A DNA stretch of 64,000 nucleotides from Sphingomonas yantingensis (GTDB taxonomy: Bacteria > Pseudomonadota > Alphaproteobacteria > Sphingomonadales > Sphingomonadaceae), in the NCBI RefSeq assembly GCF_014199325.1, contig NZ_JACIJJ010000002.1:372001-436000 (forward strand), written 5' to 3'. Below are positions 1 through 8,879 of this stretch, piece after piece. A program made the translations under genes and the position numbers. Every line of letters begins with the position of its first letter. The stretch's first letter is position 1. The notes beneath the pieces were generated by a model. It saw only the letters and a list, made by a program, of their open reading frames with translations. It was not told the origin of the DNA and made no database searches.

Positions 1-837
1 CACCGTGTCGGCGGCGACCTTGAGGCTCTCGCCCTTGAAGCGGACGCGCGCGCAGATTTCGTGCGCCACGCCCTCGCGGATGAAGAACTCGCCCGCACCG
101 GTGGCGGAGATCGCACAGGCGCGATCGTCGGCATAGGTACCCGCACCGATCAGCGGCGAATCGCCGATCCGGCCCCAGCGCTTGCCCGTGACGCCCCCGG
201 TCGAGGTGGCGGCGGCGACATGCCCCTTCGCGTCGCGCGCGACCGCGCCGACTGTGCCGTATTTCATGTCGATGTCGAATGCATCGGCCTTGCGCGACTT
301 CAGCTCGTCAAGCTGGCGGCGGCGCTCCTCGGTCCCGAACCAGTCGGGGCCGGCCTGCTCAAGCCCCTCTTCCTTCGAAAAGGCATCGGCCCCCGCGCCC
401 GCCAGCATCACGTGCGGGCTGTTCTCCATCACCCGGCGGGCAAGGCCGATCGGGTTCTTCGTCGCGGTGACGCCTGCGACCGCACCCGCCTTGCGGGTCG
501 CCCCCTCCATGATCGCTGCGTCGAGCTCGTTCTTCCCCTCATAGGTGAAGACCGCGCCGCGCCCGGCGTTGAAGCTCGGATCGTCCTCCAGCACGCGCAC
601 CGCCGCCTCGACCGCATCGAGCGCGCTGCCGCCGCCGGCCAGCACCTTCTGTCCCGCGGTAAGCGCGGCATCGAGGCCCGCGCGCGCCGCTTCCTCCCGC
701 TCGCGCGTCATCCGCTCGCGCTCGATCACGCCGGCGCCGCCATGGATGACGAGGGTCCAGCCGATCTTGTCGTCGGCATGGGCAGGGGCGGCGGTCATGG
801 CGAGCACTCCGGCAAGGGCGAGGAAGCGGATGGACAT
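1..837 (-). CDS. Isoaspartyl peptidase/L-asparaginase (Ntn hydrolase), 3' truncated by window edge
   Basis: The 279 visible residues begin with a Sec signal peptide (hydrophobic residues 4-18, AHA|DD cleavage), so the enzyme is probably periplasmic. This family cleaves beta-aspartyl dipeptides and asparagine after autoproteolysis. The family landmarks are visible: the N-terminal IHGGAG at 31-36, FNAGRGAVF at 89-97, the GTVGAVARD segment at 194-202 with T195 as the expected new N-terminal nucleophile, then TSTGG at 211-215 and GRIGDSPLIGAGTYA from 223. The family is usually 320-345 residues, so about 50 C-terminal residues lie beyond position 1. It is divergent from the M16 protease gene. Family assignment is firm; dipeptide versus asparagine preference cannot be told. 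Confidence 0.9.
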   Translation of the reverse strand, partial: MSIRFLALAGVLAMTAAPAHADDKIGWTLVIHGGAGVIERERMTREREEAARAGLDAALTAGQKVLAGGGSALDAVEAAVRVLEDDPSFNAGRGAVFTYEGKNELDAAIMEGATRKAGAVAGVTATKNPIGLARRVMENSPHVMLAGAGADAFSKEEGLEQAGPDWFGTEERRRQLDELKSRKADAFDIDMKYGTVGAVARDAKGHVAAATSTGGVTGKRWGRIGDSPLIGAGTYADDRACAISATGAGEFFIREGVAHEICARVRFKGESLKVAADTV

Positions 838-950
838 GGCGAACCTCGGAATCGTGGATGCCCGCGCCCTTGCCAGAAACGCGCGCCGCTTGCACGCCCC
901 GGCAGGCCCGCTATCGTCACAATCGAAACTGCCGAGAGGGCCTTGAATCC

Positions 951-3797
951 GTGCGTTCTTTCCTGATGATCGGTGCCGCGCTGTCGGCGCTTTCGACCCC
1001 GCTTCTCGCCCGCCCCGCCGATCCGGCCCCCGCGCCCGTCGCCGACCTCATCAAGTCGGTCGACATTCCATACGAGACCTTCACGCTGAAGAACGGCCTG
1101 CGCGTCCTCGTCCACACCGACCGCAAGGCGCCCGTCGTCGCAGTGTCGGTCTGGTACGACGTGGGGTCGAAGCACGAGCCCAAGGGTAAGACCGGCTTCG
1201 CGCACCTGTTCGAGCATCTGATGTTTAACGGGACCGAGAACTCGCCCGGCGACTTCTTCGATCCCCTGCGCTCAGCGGGCGCGACCGACTTCAACGGCAC
1301 GACGAGCTTCGACCGCACAAATTATTTCGAGACGGTGCCGCGCGCGGCGCTCGACCGGGTGCTGTTCATGGAAAGCGACCGCATGGGCTATCTGCTCGGC
1401 GCGGTGACGCAAGGGGTGCTCGATGAGCAGCGCGGCGTCGTCCAGAACGAGAAGCGACAGGGCGACAACCAGCCCTATGGCCTCGTCCGCTACAAGTCGG
1501 TCGAGGGGCTGTTTCCCGTCGGCCACCCTTATCACCACTCGACGATCGGTTCGATGGCGGACCTGTCGGCCGCCAGCCTTGCCGACGTGAAGACGTGGTT
1601 TCGGAGCTATTACGGCCCCAACAATGCCGTCGTCGCGCTGGCGGGCGATATCGACGTGGCGACCGCCCGCCCGCTGATGGAGAAATATTTCGGCGGCATC
1701 CCCGCCGGACCAAAGGTCGTCGCGCCCGACGCGCCTGTCCCGACGCTGCCCGCGCCGGTCAGCGAGACGATCACCGATCGCGTCGCGACCACGCGGCTCT
1801 ATCGCTATTGGGCGGTGCCGGGCCTTCGCGACGGCGATTCCGCGCTGCTCGACGTGGCGGCGGGGGCACTGGGCGGCCTCGCCAGCTCGCGGCTCGATAC
1901 CGAACTGGTCCGCAAGCAGAAGGTGGCGGTCAGCGTTTCGGCCTATAATCAGTCGTTCACGCAGGTCGGCATCTTCGGCGTGACGATGGACGTGGCGCCG
2001 GGCACGGACCGGAAGGTGGCAGAGGCGGCGCTCGACAAGGCGATCGCCGATTACCTCGCCACTGGTCCGACCGCGGACGAGGTGAAGCGCATCGCCACCA
2101 CCGCGATCGCCGGGCGGCTTGCCGGGCTGGAGTCGGTCGGCGGCGGCGGGGGCAAGGCGGGAACGCTCGCCTCCGGCCTCATCTTCGCGGGCGATCCGGA
2201 CTATTACAAGAAGGAGCTGGCCGAACTCGCAGCGGCGACGCCCGCGGCGGTGAAGGCAGTTACGACCAAATGGCTGTCCCGCCCTGTCTATTCGCTCGCC
2301 GTCGTGCCGGGCAAGCGGGAGGCCTATGCCGAGGTCGGCGGCGCCCCCGCTGCGACGCCGGGCAACAATGCCGCGCCGCAGCCCGCCAATGCCGAGGGTC
2401 CCGCCAAGGGTACGCGCGGCGCGCTGCCCGCGGTCGGCGAGGTCCGCGACATCGCCTTCCCCAAGGTCGAGCGCACTCGCCTGTCGAACGGCATCGAGCT
2501 CGTCTATGCGCGTCAGGCGGCGCTGCCGGTCACGCGCGCGGTGATGAGCTTCGACGCGGGCATCGTTGCCGATCCGGCGGACAAGCTCGGCCTCGGCAGC
2601 CTCACCCTCGCCTTGATGGACGAGGGGACGAAAACCCGCGACGCGCTGGCGCTGGCAGAGGCGCAGGAGCGGCTCGGCGCGCAGATTTCCACCTCCAACG
2701 ACGCCGACCGTGCGCGCGTCGGCGTGTTCGCGCCGAGCGTGAACCTCAAGGGCGCCGTTGCGCTGATGGGCGACGTGGTGCGCAATCCCGCCTTCGCGCC
2801 TACCGAGATCGAGCGCGTGCGCGGCCAGACGCTGGCGCGCATCGCCGCCGAGACGACGAGCCCGCAGGGGCTGTCCGCGCGCGCGCTGCCGCCGCTCGTC
2901 TACGGCACGGCGTCGCCTTATGCGAAGCTCGCGGCCGGCACCGGCGATCCGGCGGCGGTGAAGGCGGCGACGCGCGCCGACCTTATCGCCTATCAGCAGG
3001 CGTGGCTGAGGCCCGACAAGGCCAAGGTCTTCGTCGTCAGCGATCGCCCGCTGCCTGAGGTGAAGGCGGCGTTCGACGCCGCGTTCGGCGACTGGCGTGC
3101 GGGCGGCCCGGCGGGGACCAAGCCGGCGGTCGCGGCTGGGGCCACCGCCACCCCGCGCATCGTCCTGATCGACCGGCCCGATTCGCCGCAGTCGCTGATC
3201 GCCGCGGGGCAGCTGACCCCGCTGGACGCGCGCGCCGACCTACTCCCCGTGCTGACGGCCAACGAGGTGCTGGGGTCGGGCTTCCTCAGCCGCATCAACA
3301 TGGACCTGCGCGAGGCGAAGGGCTGGTCCTATGGCGTGCGCGGTGGCTTCTCGCGGATGGAGGGGGCGGTCCCCTACACGATCAATGCGCCGGTACAGGC
3401 CGACAAGACGGGGCCGGCGATCGCGGCGCTGCGCGACCAGATCGGCGGGTTCCTGACGACCAAGGGCGTGACGCCGGTGGAGTTCACGCGCACGATCGAC
3501 GGCGAGACGCGCGAGCTGGCCGGCACGTTCGAGACCAGCGCGAGCGTGCTGACCGCGATGGAGACCAACGACCTCTATGGCCGGCCCGACGATTATTACG
3601 ACACGATCGCGCAAAAATATCGCGCGCTGACCGCGCCGCAACTTGACGCTGCGGCAAGGCGGGCGATCGACCCCAACCGCTTCGTCTGGGTCGTCGTCGG
3701 CGACGCCGCCAAGGTGCGCGGCCAGCTTGACAGCCTCGGCCTGCCTGTCGAGGTGGTAGAGAGCGGCGCCGCCCCGGCGCGCGCCGCGGCCAATTAA
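951..3797 (+). CDS. M16 family zinc metalloprotease (pitrilysin/insulinase type), exported
   Basis: A 948-residue two-copy M16 protease. A GTG start at 951 is preferred because GAGAGGG lies ten bases upstream and it gives a clean signal peptide (RSFLMIGAALSALSTPLLA). Upstream codons stay open but belong to no recognisable domain. The inverted zinc motif HLFEH is at residues 85-89. The second half (from about 490) is the non-catalytic M16 repeat. Family members degrade peptides in the periplasm or attached to the outer membrane. A Gly-rich stretch near residue 395 and a Pro/Ala-rich linker around 465-490 separate the halves. The small downstream gene at 3810 follows after 12 bases and is probably co-transcribed. 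Confidence 0.92.
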   Translation: MRSFLMIGAALSALSTPLLARPADPAPAPVADLIKSVDIPYETFTLKNGLRVLVHTDRKAPVVAVSVWYDVGSKHEPKGKTGFAHLFEHLMFNGTENSPGDFFDPLRSAGATDFNGTTSFDRTNYFETVPRAALDRVLFMESDRMGYLLGAVTQGVLDEQRGVVQNEKRQGDNQPYGLVRYKSVEGLFPVGHPYHHSTIGSMADLSAASLADVKTWFRSYYGPNNAVVALAGDIDVATARPLMEKYFGGIPAGPKVVAPDAPVPTLPAPVSETITDRVATTRLYRYWAVPGLRDGDSALLDVAAGALGGLASSRLDTELVRKQKVAVSVSAYNQSFTQVGIFGVTMDVAPGTDRKVAEAALDKAIADYLATGPTADEVKRIATTAIAGRLAGLESVGGGGGKAGTLASGLIFAGDPDYYKKELAELAAATPAAVKAVTTKWLSRPVYSLAVVPGKREAYAEVGGAPAATPGNNAAPQPANAEGPAKGTRGALPAVGEVRDIAFPKVERTRLSNGIELVYARQAALPVTRAVMSFDAGIVADPADKLGLGSLTLALMDEGTKTRDALALAEAQERLGAQISTSNDADRARVGVFAPSVNLKGAVALMGDVVRNPAFAPTEIERVRGQTLARIAAETTSPQGLSARALPPLVYGTASPYAKLAAGTGDPAAVKAATRADLIAYQQAWLRPDKAKVFVVSDRPLPEVKAAFDAAFGDWRAGGPAGTKPAVAAGATATPRIVLIDRPDSPQSLIAAGQLTPLDARADLLPVLTANEVLGSGFLSRINMDLREAKGWSYGVRGGFSRMEGAVPYTINAPVQADKTGPAIAALRDQIGGFLTTKGVTPVEFTRTIDGETRELAGTFETSASVLTAMETNDLYGRPDDYYDTIAQKYRALTAPQLDAAARRAIDPNRFVWVVVGDAAKVRGQLDSLGLPVEVVESGAAPARAAAN

Positions 3798-3809
3798 GGA
3801 GTGGATGAG

Positions 3810-4106
3810 ATGGCGAACGTCGACGGCAAGTGGAACGTGACGGTCAAGTCGCCGCTGGGCGACCAGCAGGCGACGCTCGACGTGCAGAGCGCGGGCGACA
3901 ATTTCTCGGGCACCTTTTCGGGCGGAATGGGCACCAGCCAGGTCAACGGCGCGCTCTCGGGCGACACGCTGACGTGGAAGATGGACATCACCGTGCCGAT
4001 GCCGATGACCCTCGATTGCGAGGCGCAGGTGTCGGGCGACAATCTGGACGGCAAGGTGACCGCAGGGGCCTTCGGCAGCTTCCCGCTGACCGGCACGCGC
4101 GCGTAA
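3810..4106 (+). CDS. Small conserved hypothetical protein (beta-rich)
   Basis: A 98-residue protein. The ATG at 3810 is chosen because AAGGAG ends nine bases upstream; a GTG three codons earlier is less well placed. The sequence has alternating polar and hydrophobic residues with many Gly/Ser turns, which suggests a small beta-sandwich or barrel. Segments such as WNVTVKSPLGDQQATLDVQ, FSGTFSGG and LDGKVTAGAFGSFPLTGTRA look like repeated strands. There is no signal peptide and no catalytic motif. It follows the M16 protease gene closely and probably shares its transcript. Function unknown. Confidence 0.75.
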   Translation: MANVDGKWNVTVKSPLGDQQATLDVQSAGDNFSGTFSGGMGTSQVNGALSGDTLTWKMDITVPMPMTLDCEAQVSGDNLDGKVTAGAFGSFPLTGTRA

Positions 4107-4114
4107 ACCTGTCT

Positions 4115-4198
4115 CGTCACCCCGGGCTTGACCCGGGGTCCCGCTTCTTCTCCCACGTCGCAGAAGAAGTGGGACCCCGGATCAAGTCCGGGGTGACG
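4115..4198. repeat. Large intergenic palindromic repeat, possible bidirectional terminator
   Basis: An 84-base imperfect palindrome. Its outer arms are CGTCACCCCGGGCTTGACCC (4115-4134) and the near-complement ending GGGGTGACG (4190-4198). Inner arms GCTTCTTCT and AGAAGAAG flank a short loop near 4152-4160. It lies between the convergent ends of the small gene at 3810-4106 and the efflux channel gene, where it could terminate both. Palindromes of this CACCCCGG...CCGGGGTG kind are common between genes in sphingomonads (from general knowledge). Copy number in this genome cannot be seen here; this is the only long copy noticed in the window. Confidence 0.8.
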
Positions 4199-4200
4199 GT

Positions 4201-5679
4201 TTACCGGTTGGTCTTCAGAGCCTCACCCGCGCGCGGGTTTTCCGGCGGCCCCTCGACCGCGTCGGGCACCAGTTCGCCCCCGCCGAGCGAGCGATAGAGC
4301 TCGACCAGATTGGTCGCGCGCACCAGCCGCGCCGACGCCAGCGCGCGCCGCGCCGAATAGAGCGTCCGCTGCGCATCCAGCGTGTTGAGGAACGGGTCGA
4401 TCCCCTCGCGATAGCGCGCCTCCGACAGCCGCAGCGTGTCCGCTGCCGCTTCGTAGAGTCCCTGCTGCGCCCTGAACTGGTCGGCGATGACCGCGCGCCT
4501 TGCCAACGCATCGGCGACCTCGCGGAACGCGGTCTGGATCGTCTGGCGATAGGTCGCCGTCGCCGCATCGCGCCGCGCGCGCACGCTTTCCAGATTGCCG
4601 GTCAGCGCGCCGCCCTGAAAGATCGGCGCATTCACGTCGGCACCGGCGTTCCAGATCAGCGTGTTGCCCGTGAACAGCGAGGTGAGCGCATTGCTGGCGA
4701 ATCCGACAAGGCCCGTCAGGCTGATCGTCGGGAAAAAGGCAGCGCGCGCCGCGCCGATCCGCGCATTGGCGGCGCGCAGCGTATATTCGGCCTGCACCAC
4801 GTCGGGCCGGGCGAGCAGTACGCGCGAATCGAGATTGGCGGGTACATCGGCGATCAGCGGCTCGGCGCTTTCGATCGCGGCGGGCAGCTCGGCATCGGTG
4901 ACGGGCGCCCCCACCAGCAGTTGCAGCGCGTTGCGATCTTGCTGGACCAGCGCGGTCAGGTCGGCGCGATCGGCCTCCGCCTGACGCAGCACCGTCTCCG
5001 CCTGGCGAAGGTCGGTGCGTGCGATGATCCCGCCGGTCAGCCGCGCGCGGGTAAGCGCGACCGTGCGCTCGGCGCTCTTCACCGTCTCCTCGGCGATGGC
5101 GAGGAGGCTGCGGTCGCTCGCCAGCGTGTAATAGGCGGTCGCGGTTTCGGCGACGAGCGTCAGCCGGGCGGCGCGCACGCCCGCGACGGTGCCCAGATAC
5201 TCGGCAAGCGCGGCGTTGGACTGGGAGCGGATGCGGCCGAACAGATCGATCTCGAACGCGCTGAGCCCGATCGAGGCGTTGTACTGTTCGCTGACGCTGC
5301 CGCCGTTCGCGCCCAGCCCCTGCGCCGCGCCGCGATTGCGTGCGATCGAGGCGCCGGCGGTGGCGTCGATCTGCGGCAGGAACTCGGCCCGCGCGACGCG
5401 AAGCTGCCCGCGCGCCTCGCGCACGTTCGCCAGCGACACCTGCAGGTTCTGATTGTTGGCGATCGCCCGGTCGATGACGGCGATCAACCGCGGGTCGCGA
5501 AAGATCTCGCGATAGCCGACCGGCCGCGCACCGCTGGCGGGCAGCGGCGGCTGGTCGCCGCCCGGAACGACCGGGAAGGCGCTGGGCACCGCGGGGGAGG
5601 GGCGCTCGTACGCGGGCTCGAGGCTGCATGCCGCGAGCGCCAGCGGCGGCAGGGTAAGGAAAGTCAGGCGGCGGATCAT
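4201..5679 (-). CDS. RND efflux outer-membrane channel lipoprotein (OprM/NodT family)
   Basis: A 492-residue TolC-like outer-membrane factor with two repeated OEP domains. A lipoprotein signal ends in the lipobox LAAC with the acylated cysteine at residue 18. Typical family segments are visible: FEIDLFGRIRSQSNAALAEY near 143 and, in the second repeat, DPFLNTLDAQRTLYSARRALA near 425. It is the last gene of the efflux operon, and its ATG overlaps the pump stop by four bases (ATGA), so it is translationally coupled. It completes the tripartite pump across the outer membrane. Substrates cannot be deduced. The opposite strand carries long open frames that are coding shadows. Confidence 0.95.
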   Translation of the reverse strand: MIRRLTFLTLPPLALAACSLEPAYERPSPAVPSAFPVVPGGDQPPLPASGARPVGYREIFRDPRLIAVIDRAIANNQNLQVSLANVREARGQLRVARAEFLPQIDATAGASIARNRGAAQGLGANGGSVSEQYNASIGLSAFEIDLFGRIRSQSNAALAEYLGTVAGVRAARLTLVAETATAYYTLASDRSLLAIAEETVKSAERTVALTRARLTGGIIARTDLRQAETVLRQAEADRADLTALVQQDRNALQLLVGAPVTDAELPAAIESAEPLIADVPANLDSRVLLARPDVVQAEYTLRAANARIGAARAAFFPTISLTGLVGFASNALTSLFTGNTLIWNAGADVNAPIFQGGALTGNLESVRARRDAATATYRQTIQTAFREVADALARRAVIADQFRAQQGLYEAAADTLRLSEARYREGIDPFLNTLDAQRTLYSARRALASARLVRATNLVELYRSLGGGELVPDAVEGPPENPRAGEALKTNR

Positions 5680-8600
5680 AGCGTGGGTTCACCCTCGGTC
5701 CCGCGTTCGCGCTGGTCGCGGCGATGCGCTTCTTCCTCGTCGGCGCCGTGCACCTTGCCGCCGAAGAGCTTGCGCACGAGCACGTAGAATAGCGGCACGA
5801 AGAAGATGGCGAGCACGGTCGCGGCGATCATGCCGCCGATCACCGCGGTGCCGATGGCGACGCGGCTGGCGGCACCCGCGCCGGTCGAGATCGCCAGCGG
5901 CACGACGCCGAAGATGAACGCGAAGCTGGTCATCAGGATCGGGCGCAGACGAAGGCGTGCCGCCTCAAGCGAAGCCTCGACGGGGCTCATCCCCTCGCGC
6001 TCGGACTGTTCCGCGAATTCGACGATCAGGATCGCGTTCTTGGCGGACAGGCCCATGGTGGTGAGCAGCCCGACCTGGAAATAGACGTCGTTCTCAAGGC
6101 CCCGCAGCCACACCGCGATCGCCGCGCCGAGCAGGCCGAGCGGCACCACCAGCAGGACCGAGAACGGCACCGACCAGCTTTCGTAGAGTGCGGCAAGGCA
6201 CAGGAACACGACGAGGATCGACAGCCCGTAGAGTAGCGGCGCCTGGCCGCCCGACAGCCGCTCCTGATAGGAGAGGTCGGACCAGGCGACACTGACGCCC
6301 TGCATCTGGCCGACCAGTTCCTCCATCTTGTCCATCGCCGCGCCGGAGCTTTCGCCAGCGGCCGGCTCGCCCTGGATCTGATAGGCGGGCTGGCCCTGGA
6401 AGCGGGCGAGGACGGTGGGGGCGACGCCCCATTCGGCCCTGGCGAAGCTGGTGAAGGGGGCCATCTGGCCGCTTGATCCGCGAACGAACCAGTTGGACAG
6501 GTCCTCGGGCCGCGAGCGATAGCCGGCATCGCCCTGGACATAGACTCGCTTCACGCGGCCGCGGTCGACGAAATCGTTAACATAGACGCCGCCCCAAGCC
6601 GCCGACAGCGTCTGGTCGACCTGCGTGGCGCTGAGGCCGAGTGCGCCGAGCTTGGCCTGATCCATCTCGATCTGGAGCGTCGGCACGTCGGGCAACTCGT
6701 TCTGGCGGACGTTCGACAGCGCCGGATCGGCCGACGCCTTGGCCAGCAGCTCGTCACGCCGCGCCTTGAACGTCTCGCGGTCGAGACCGCCGGTGTTGAG
6801 CAATTGCAGCGTGAAGCCGCCCGCCTGGCCGAGGCCCCGGACTGGCGGCGGGTTGAGTGCGAAGAACTGCACGTCGCGAAGTCCGCGCAGCGCCTGTGTC
6901 GCTTGGCGCGTGATCGCCTGCGCGCTGTTCTCCGCGCCCTCGCGCTGGTCCCAGGGGGCAAGCGCGACGAAGCCGCGGCCGGCATTCTGTCCCGCGCCGC
7001 CCGGACCCGATCCGCTGATCGTGTAGACGATCGAGACATTGTTCTTGGCCGGGCCGAGGAAATATTTCTCGATCGCCTGCGCGGCGGCGAGCGTGCGTTC
7101 CTGCGTCGCACCGGCGGGAAGCGTATACTGGATCTGCGCGCGCCCCTGATCCTCGCTCGGCAGGAAGCTGGTCGGCAGGCCGATAAAGACGAGGACGAAG
7201 AGCGCGCAAAGCCCGGCATAGACGGCAAGCGCCAGCACGCGCCTGCCGAACACCCACTTCACCGTGTCGCGATACTTCTCCGACGTCCGCTCGAACCCGC
7301 GGTTGAACTTCTCGCCGAATTTCTCGACCAACTGGCCGACCTTGTTCTTCGGCTTCTTCTTGTCCGCCGGACGCTTGAGCAGCGTGGCGGTCAGCGCCGG
7401 CGACAGGACGAGCGCGACGATCACCGACAGGATCATCGAGGAGATGACGGTGATCGAGAACTGACGATAGATTTCGCCGACCGACCCGCCGAAGAACGCC
7501 ATCGGCGCGAACACCGCGGACAGAACGAGCGCGATGGCGATCAATGCGATCTGGATCTCGCCCATCGAGATGATCGTCGCCTCCTTGGGCGACATCTCGG
7601 GATTTTCCTCCATCACGCGCTCGACATTCTCGACGACAACGATCGCGTCGTCGACGAGCAGGCCGATCGAGAGGACGAGGCCGAACAGCGTCAGCGTGTT
7701 GATCGTGAACCCGGCGATGGCGAGGATCGCAAAGGTGCCGAGCAGCACCACCGGCACCGCGATCGCCGGGATCAGCGTCGCACGCCAGCTTTGCAGGAAG
7801 ACGAACATGACGATGACGACGAGAATGATCGCCTCGATCAGCGTCTTCACGACTTCCTCGACCGACAGCTTGATGAAGGCGGTGGAGTCGTTCGGATAGG
7901 CGTATTTGTAACCCGGCGGGAAGGACGCCGCCTGGCTCTCGACCTCGGCCTTGACCAGTTCGGCAGTCTTCAGCGCGTCGGCGCCCGGCGCCAGCTGGAT
8001 CGCGATACCCGCGCCCGGATGGCCGTTCAGCCGGCTGATCGTCGTGTAGTTCTCCGCGCCGAGCTCGACGCGCGCGACGTCGGACAGGAGCACGCGGCTG
8101 CCGTTGGTCTGCGTCTTGACGATGATGTTCTTGAATTGCTCGGGCGTCTGGAGGCGCGATTTGGCGGTCACGGTCGCGTTGAGCATCTGGCCCGGCGGGG
8201 CGGGCTGCTGGCCGATCTGGCCGGCGGCGACCTGCGTGTTCTGCGCCTCGATCGCGGCCGTTACGTCGCTGGGCATGAGTTGGTAGGACGACAGCGCATA
8301 GGGATTGAGCCAGATGCGCATCGCGTACTGCGTGCCGAACACGTTGACGTCGCCGACCCCGGTGACGCGGCCCAGCCGATCCTGAAGGTTCGAGACGAGG
8401 AAGTCGGCGACGTCGATCGCGGTCGTCTTGTCGCTTTCGTCATAGACCGACACGACCATCAGGAAGTCGGCGTTCGACTTGGTGACGGTCAGGCCCTGCT
8501 GCTGCACCTGCGCCGGCAGGCGGGGGAGCGCCTGCTGCACCTTGTTCTGGACCTGCACCTGCGCGATGTCGGGGTCGGTGCCCTTCTCGAACGTCACCGT

Positions 8601-8873
8601 CACCGTGACCGAGCCCGCCGAGCTCGACTGCGACGAGAAGTAGATCAGGCCGTCGATGCCGGTGAGCTGCTGCTCGATCACCTGCGTGACCGAACTTTCG
8701 AGGATCTCCGCCGACGCGCCGGGATAATTGGCGCGCACGTTGATCTGCGGCGGGGCGATGTCGGGATATTGCTCGATCGGCAGCGTCAGGATCGCGCCGA
8801 CGCCCGCCAGCATGATAACGATCGCGATGACCCAGGCGAAGATCGGCCGATCGATGAAGATCCGTGAAATCAC
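5676..8873 (-). CDS. RND multidrug efflux pump, inner-membrane HAE1 family permease (AcrB/MexB-like)
   Basis: A 1065-residue proton-driven RND transporter. The GTG start is accepted because the first residues match the canonical HAE1 opening, with ISRIFIDRPIFAWVIAIVIM forming TM1. The paired aspartates of the proton relay are in GLLVDDAIVVVENVE (about residue 405), TM4. Two large periplasmic loops and a second TM4-like segment (GLSAKNAILIVEFAE, near 935) complete the repeat. The C-terminal tail is charged. The gene starts six bases after the adaptor stop and overlaps the channel gene by four bases, so the order is adaptor, pump, channel. No dedicated regulator gene lies beside the operon. Confidence 0.97.
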   Translation of the reverse strand: MISRIFIDRPIFAWVIAIVIMLAGVGAILTLPIEQYPDIAPPQINVRANYPGASAEILESSVTQVIEQQLTGIDGLIYFSSQSSSAGSVTVTVTFEKGTDPDIAQVQVQNKVQQALPRLPAQVQQQGLTVTKSNADFLMVVSVYDESDKTTAIDVADFLVSNLQDRLGRVTGVGDVNVFGTQYAMRIWLNPYALSSYQLMPSDVTAAIEAQNTQVAAGQIGQQPAPPGQMLNATVTAKSRLQTPEQFKNIIVKTQTNGSRVLLSDVARVELGAENYTTISRLNGHPGAGIAIQLAPGADALKTAELVKAEVESQAASFPPGYKYAYPNDSTAFIKLSVEEVVKTLIEAIILVVIVMFVFLQSWRATLIPAIAVPVVLLGTFAILAIAGFTINTLTLFGLVLSIGLLVDDAIVVVENVERVMEENPEMSPKEATIISMGEIQIALIAIALVLSAVFAPMAFFGGSVGEIYRQFSITVISSMILSVIVALVLSPALTATLLKRPADKKKPKNKVGQLVEKFGEKFNRGFERTSEKYRDTVKWVFGRRVLALAVYAGLCALFVLVFIGLPTSFLPSEDQGRAQIQYTLPAGATQERTLAAAQAIEKYFLGPAKNNVSIVYTISGSGPGGAGQNAGRGFVALAPWDQREGAENSAQAITRQATQALRGLRDVQFFALNPPPVRGLGQAGGFTLQLLNTGGLDRETFKARRDELLAKASADPALSNVRQNELPDVPTLQIEMDQAKLGALGLSATQVDQTLSAAWGGVYVNDFVDRGRVKRVYVQGDAGYRSRPEDLSNWFVRGSSGQMAPFTSFARAEWGVAPTVLARFQGQPAYQIQGEPAAGESSGAAMDKMEELVGQMQGVSVAWSDLSYQERLSGGQAPLLYGLSILVVFLCLAALYESWSVPFSVLLVVPLGLLGAAIAVWLRGLENDVYFQVGLLTTMGLSAKNAILIVEFAEQSEREGMSPVEASLEAARLRLRPILMTSFAFIFGVVPLAISTGAGAASRVAIGTAVIGGMIAATVLAIFFVPLFYVLVRKLFGGKVHGADEEEAHRRDQRERGTEGEPTL

Positions 8874-8879
8874 GAGGGG

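Noticed and set aside
61..966. Plus-strand gene over the first kilobase
   Set aside because: The minus-strand isoaspartyl peptidase, with catalytic Thr and signal peptide, explains the region.
6804..8867. Long open frame (about 687 codons) on the plus strand
   Set aside because: It is antisense to the RND pump gene and encodes an Arg/Asp/His-rich sequence with no domain; a GC-rich coding shadow.
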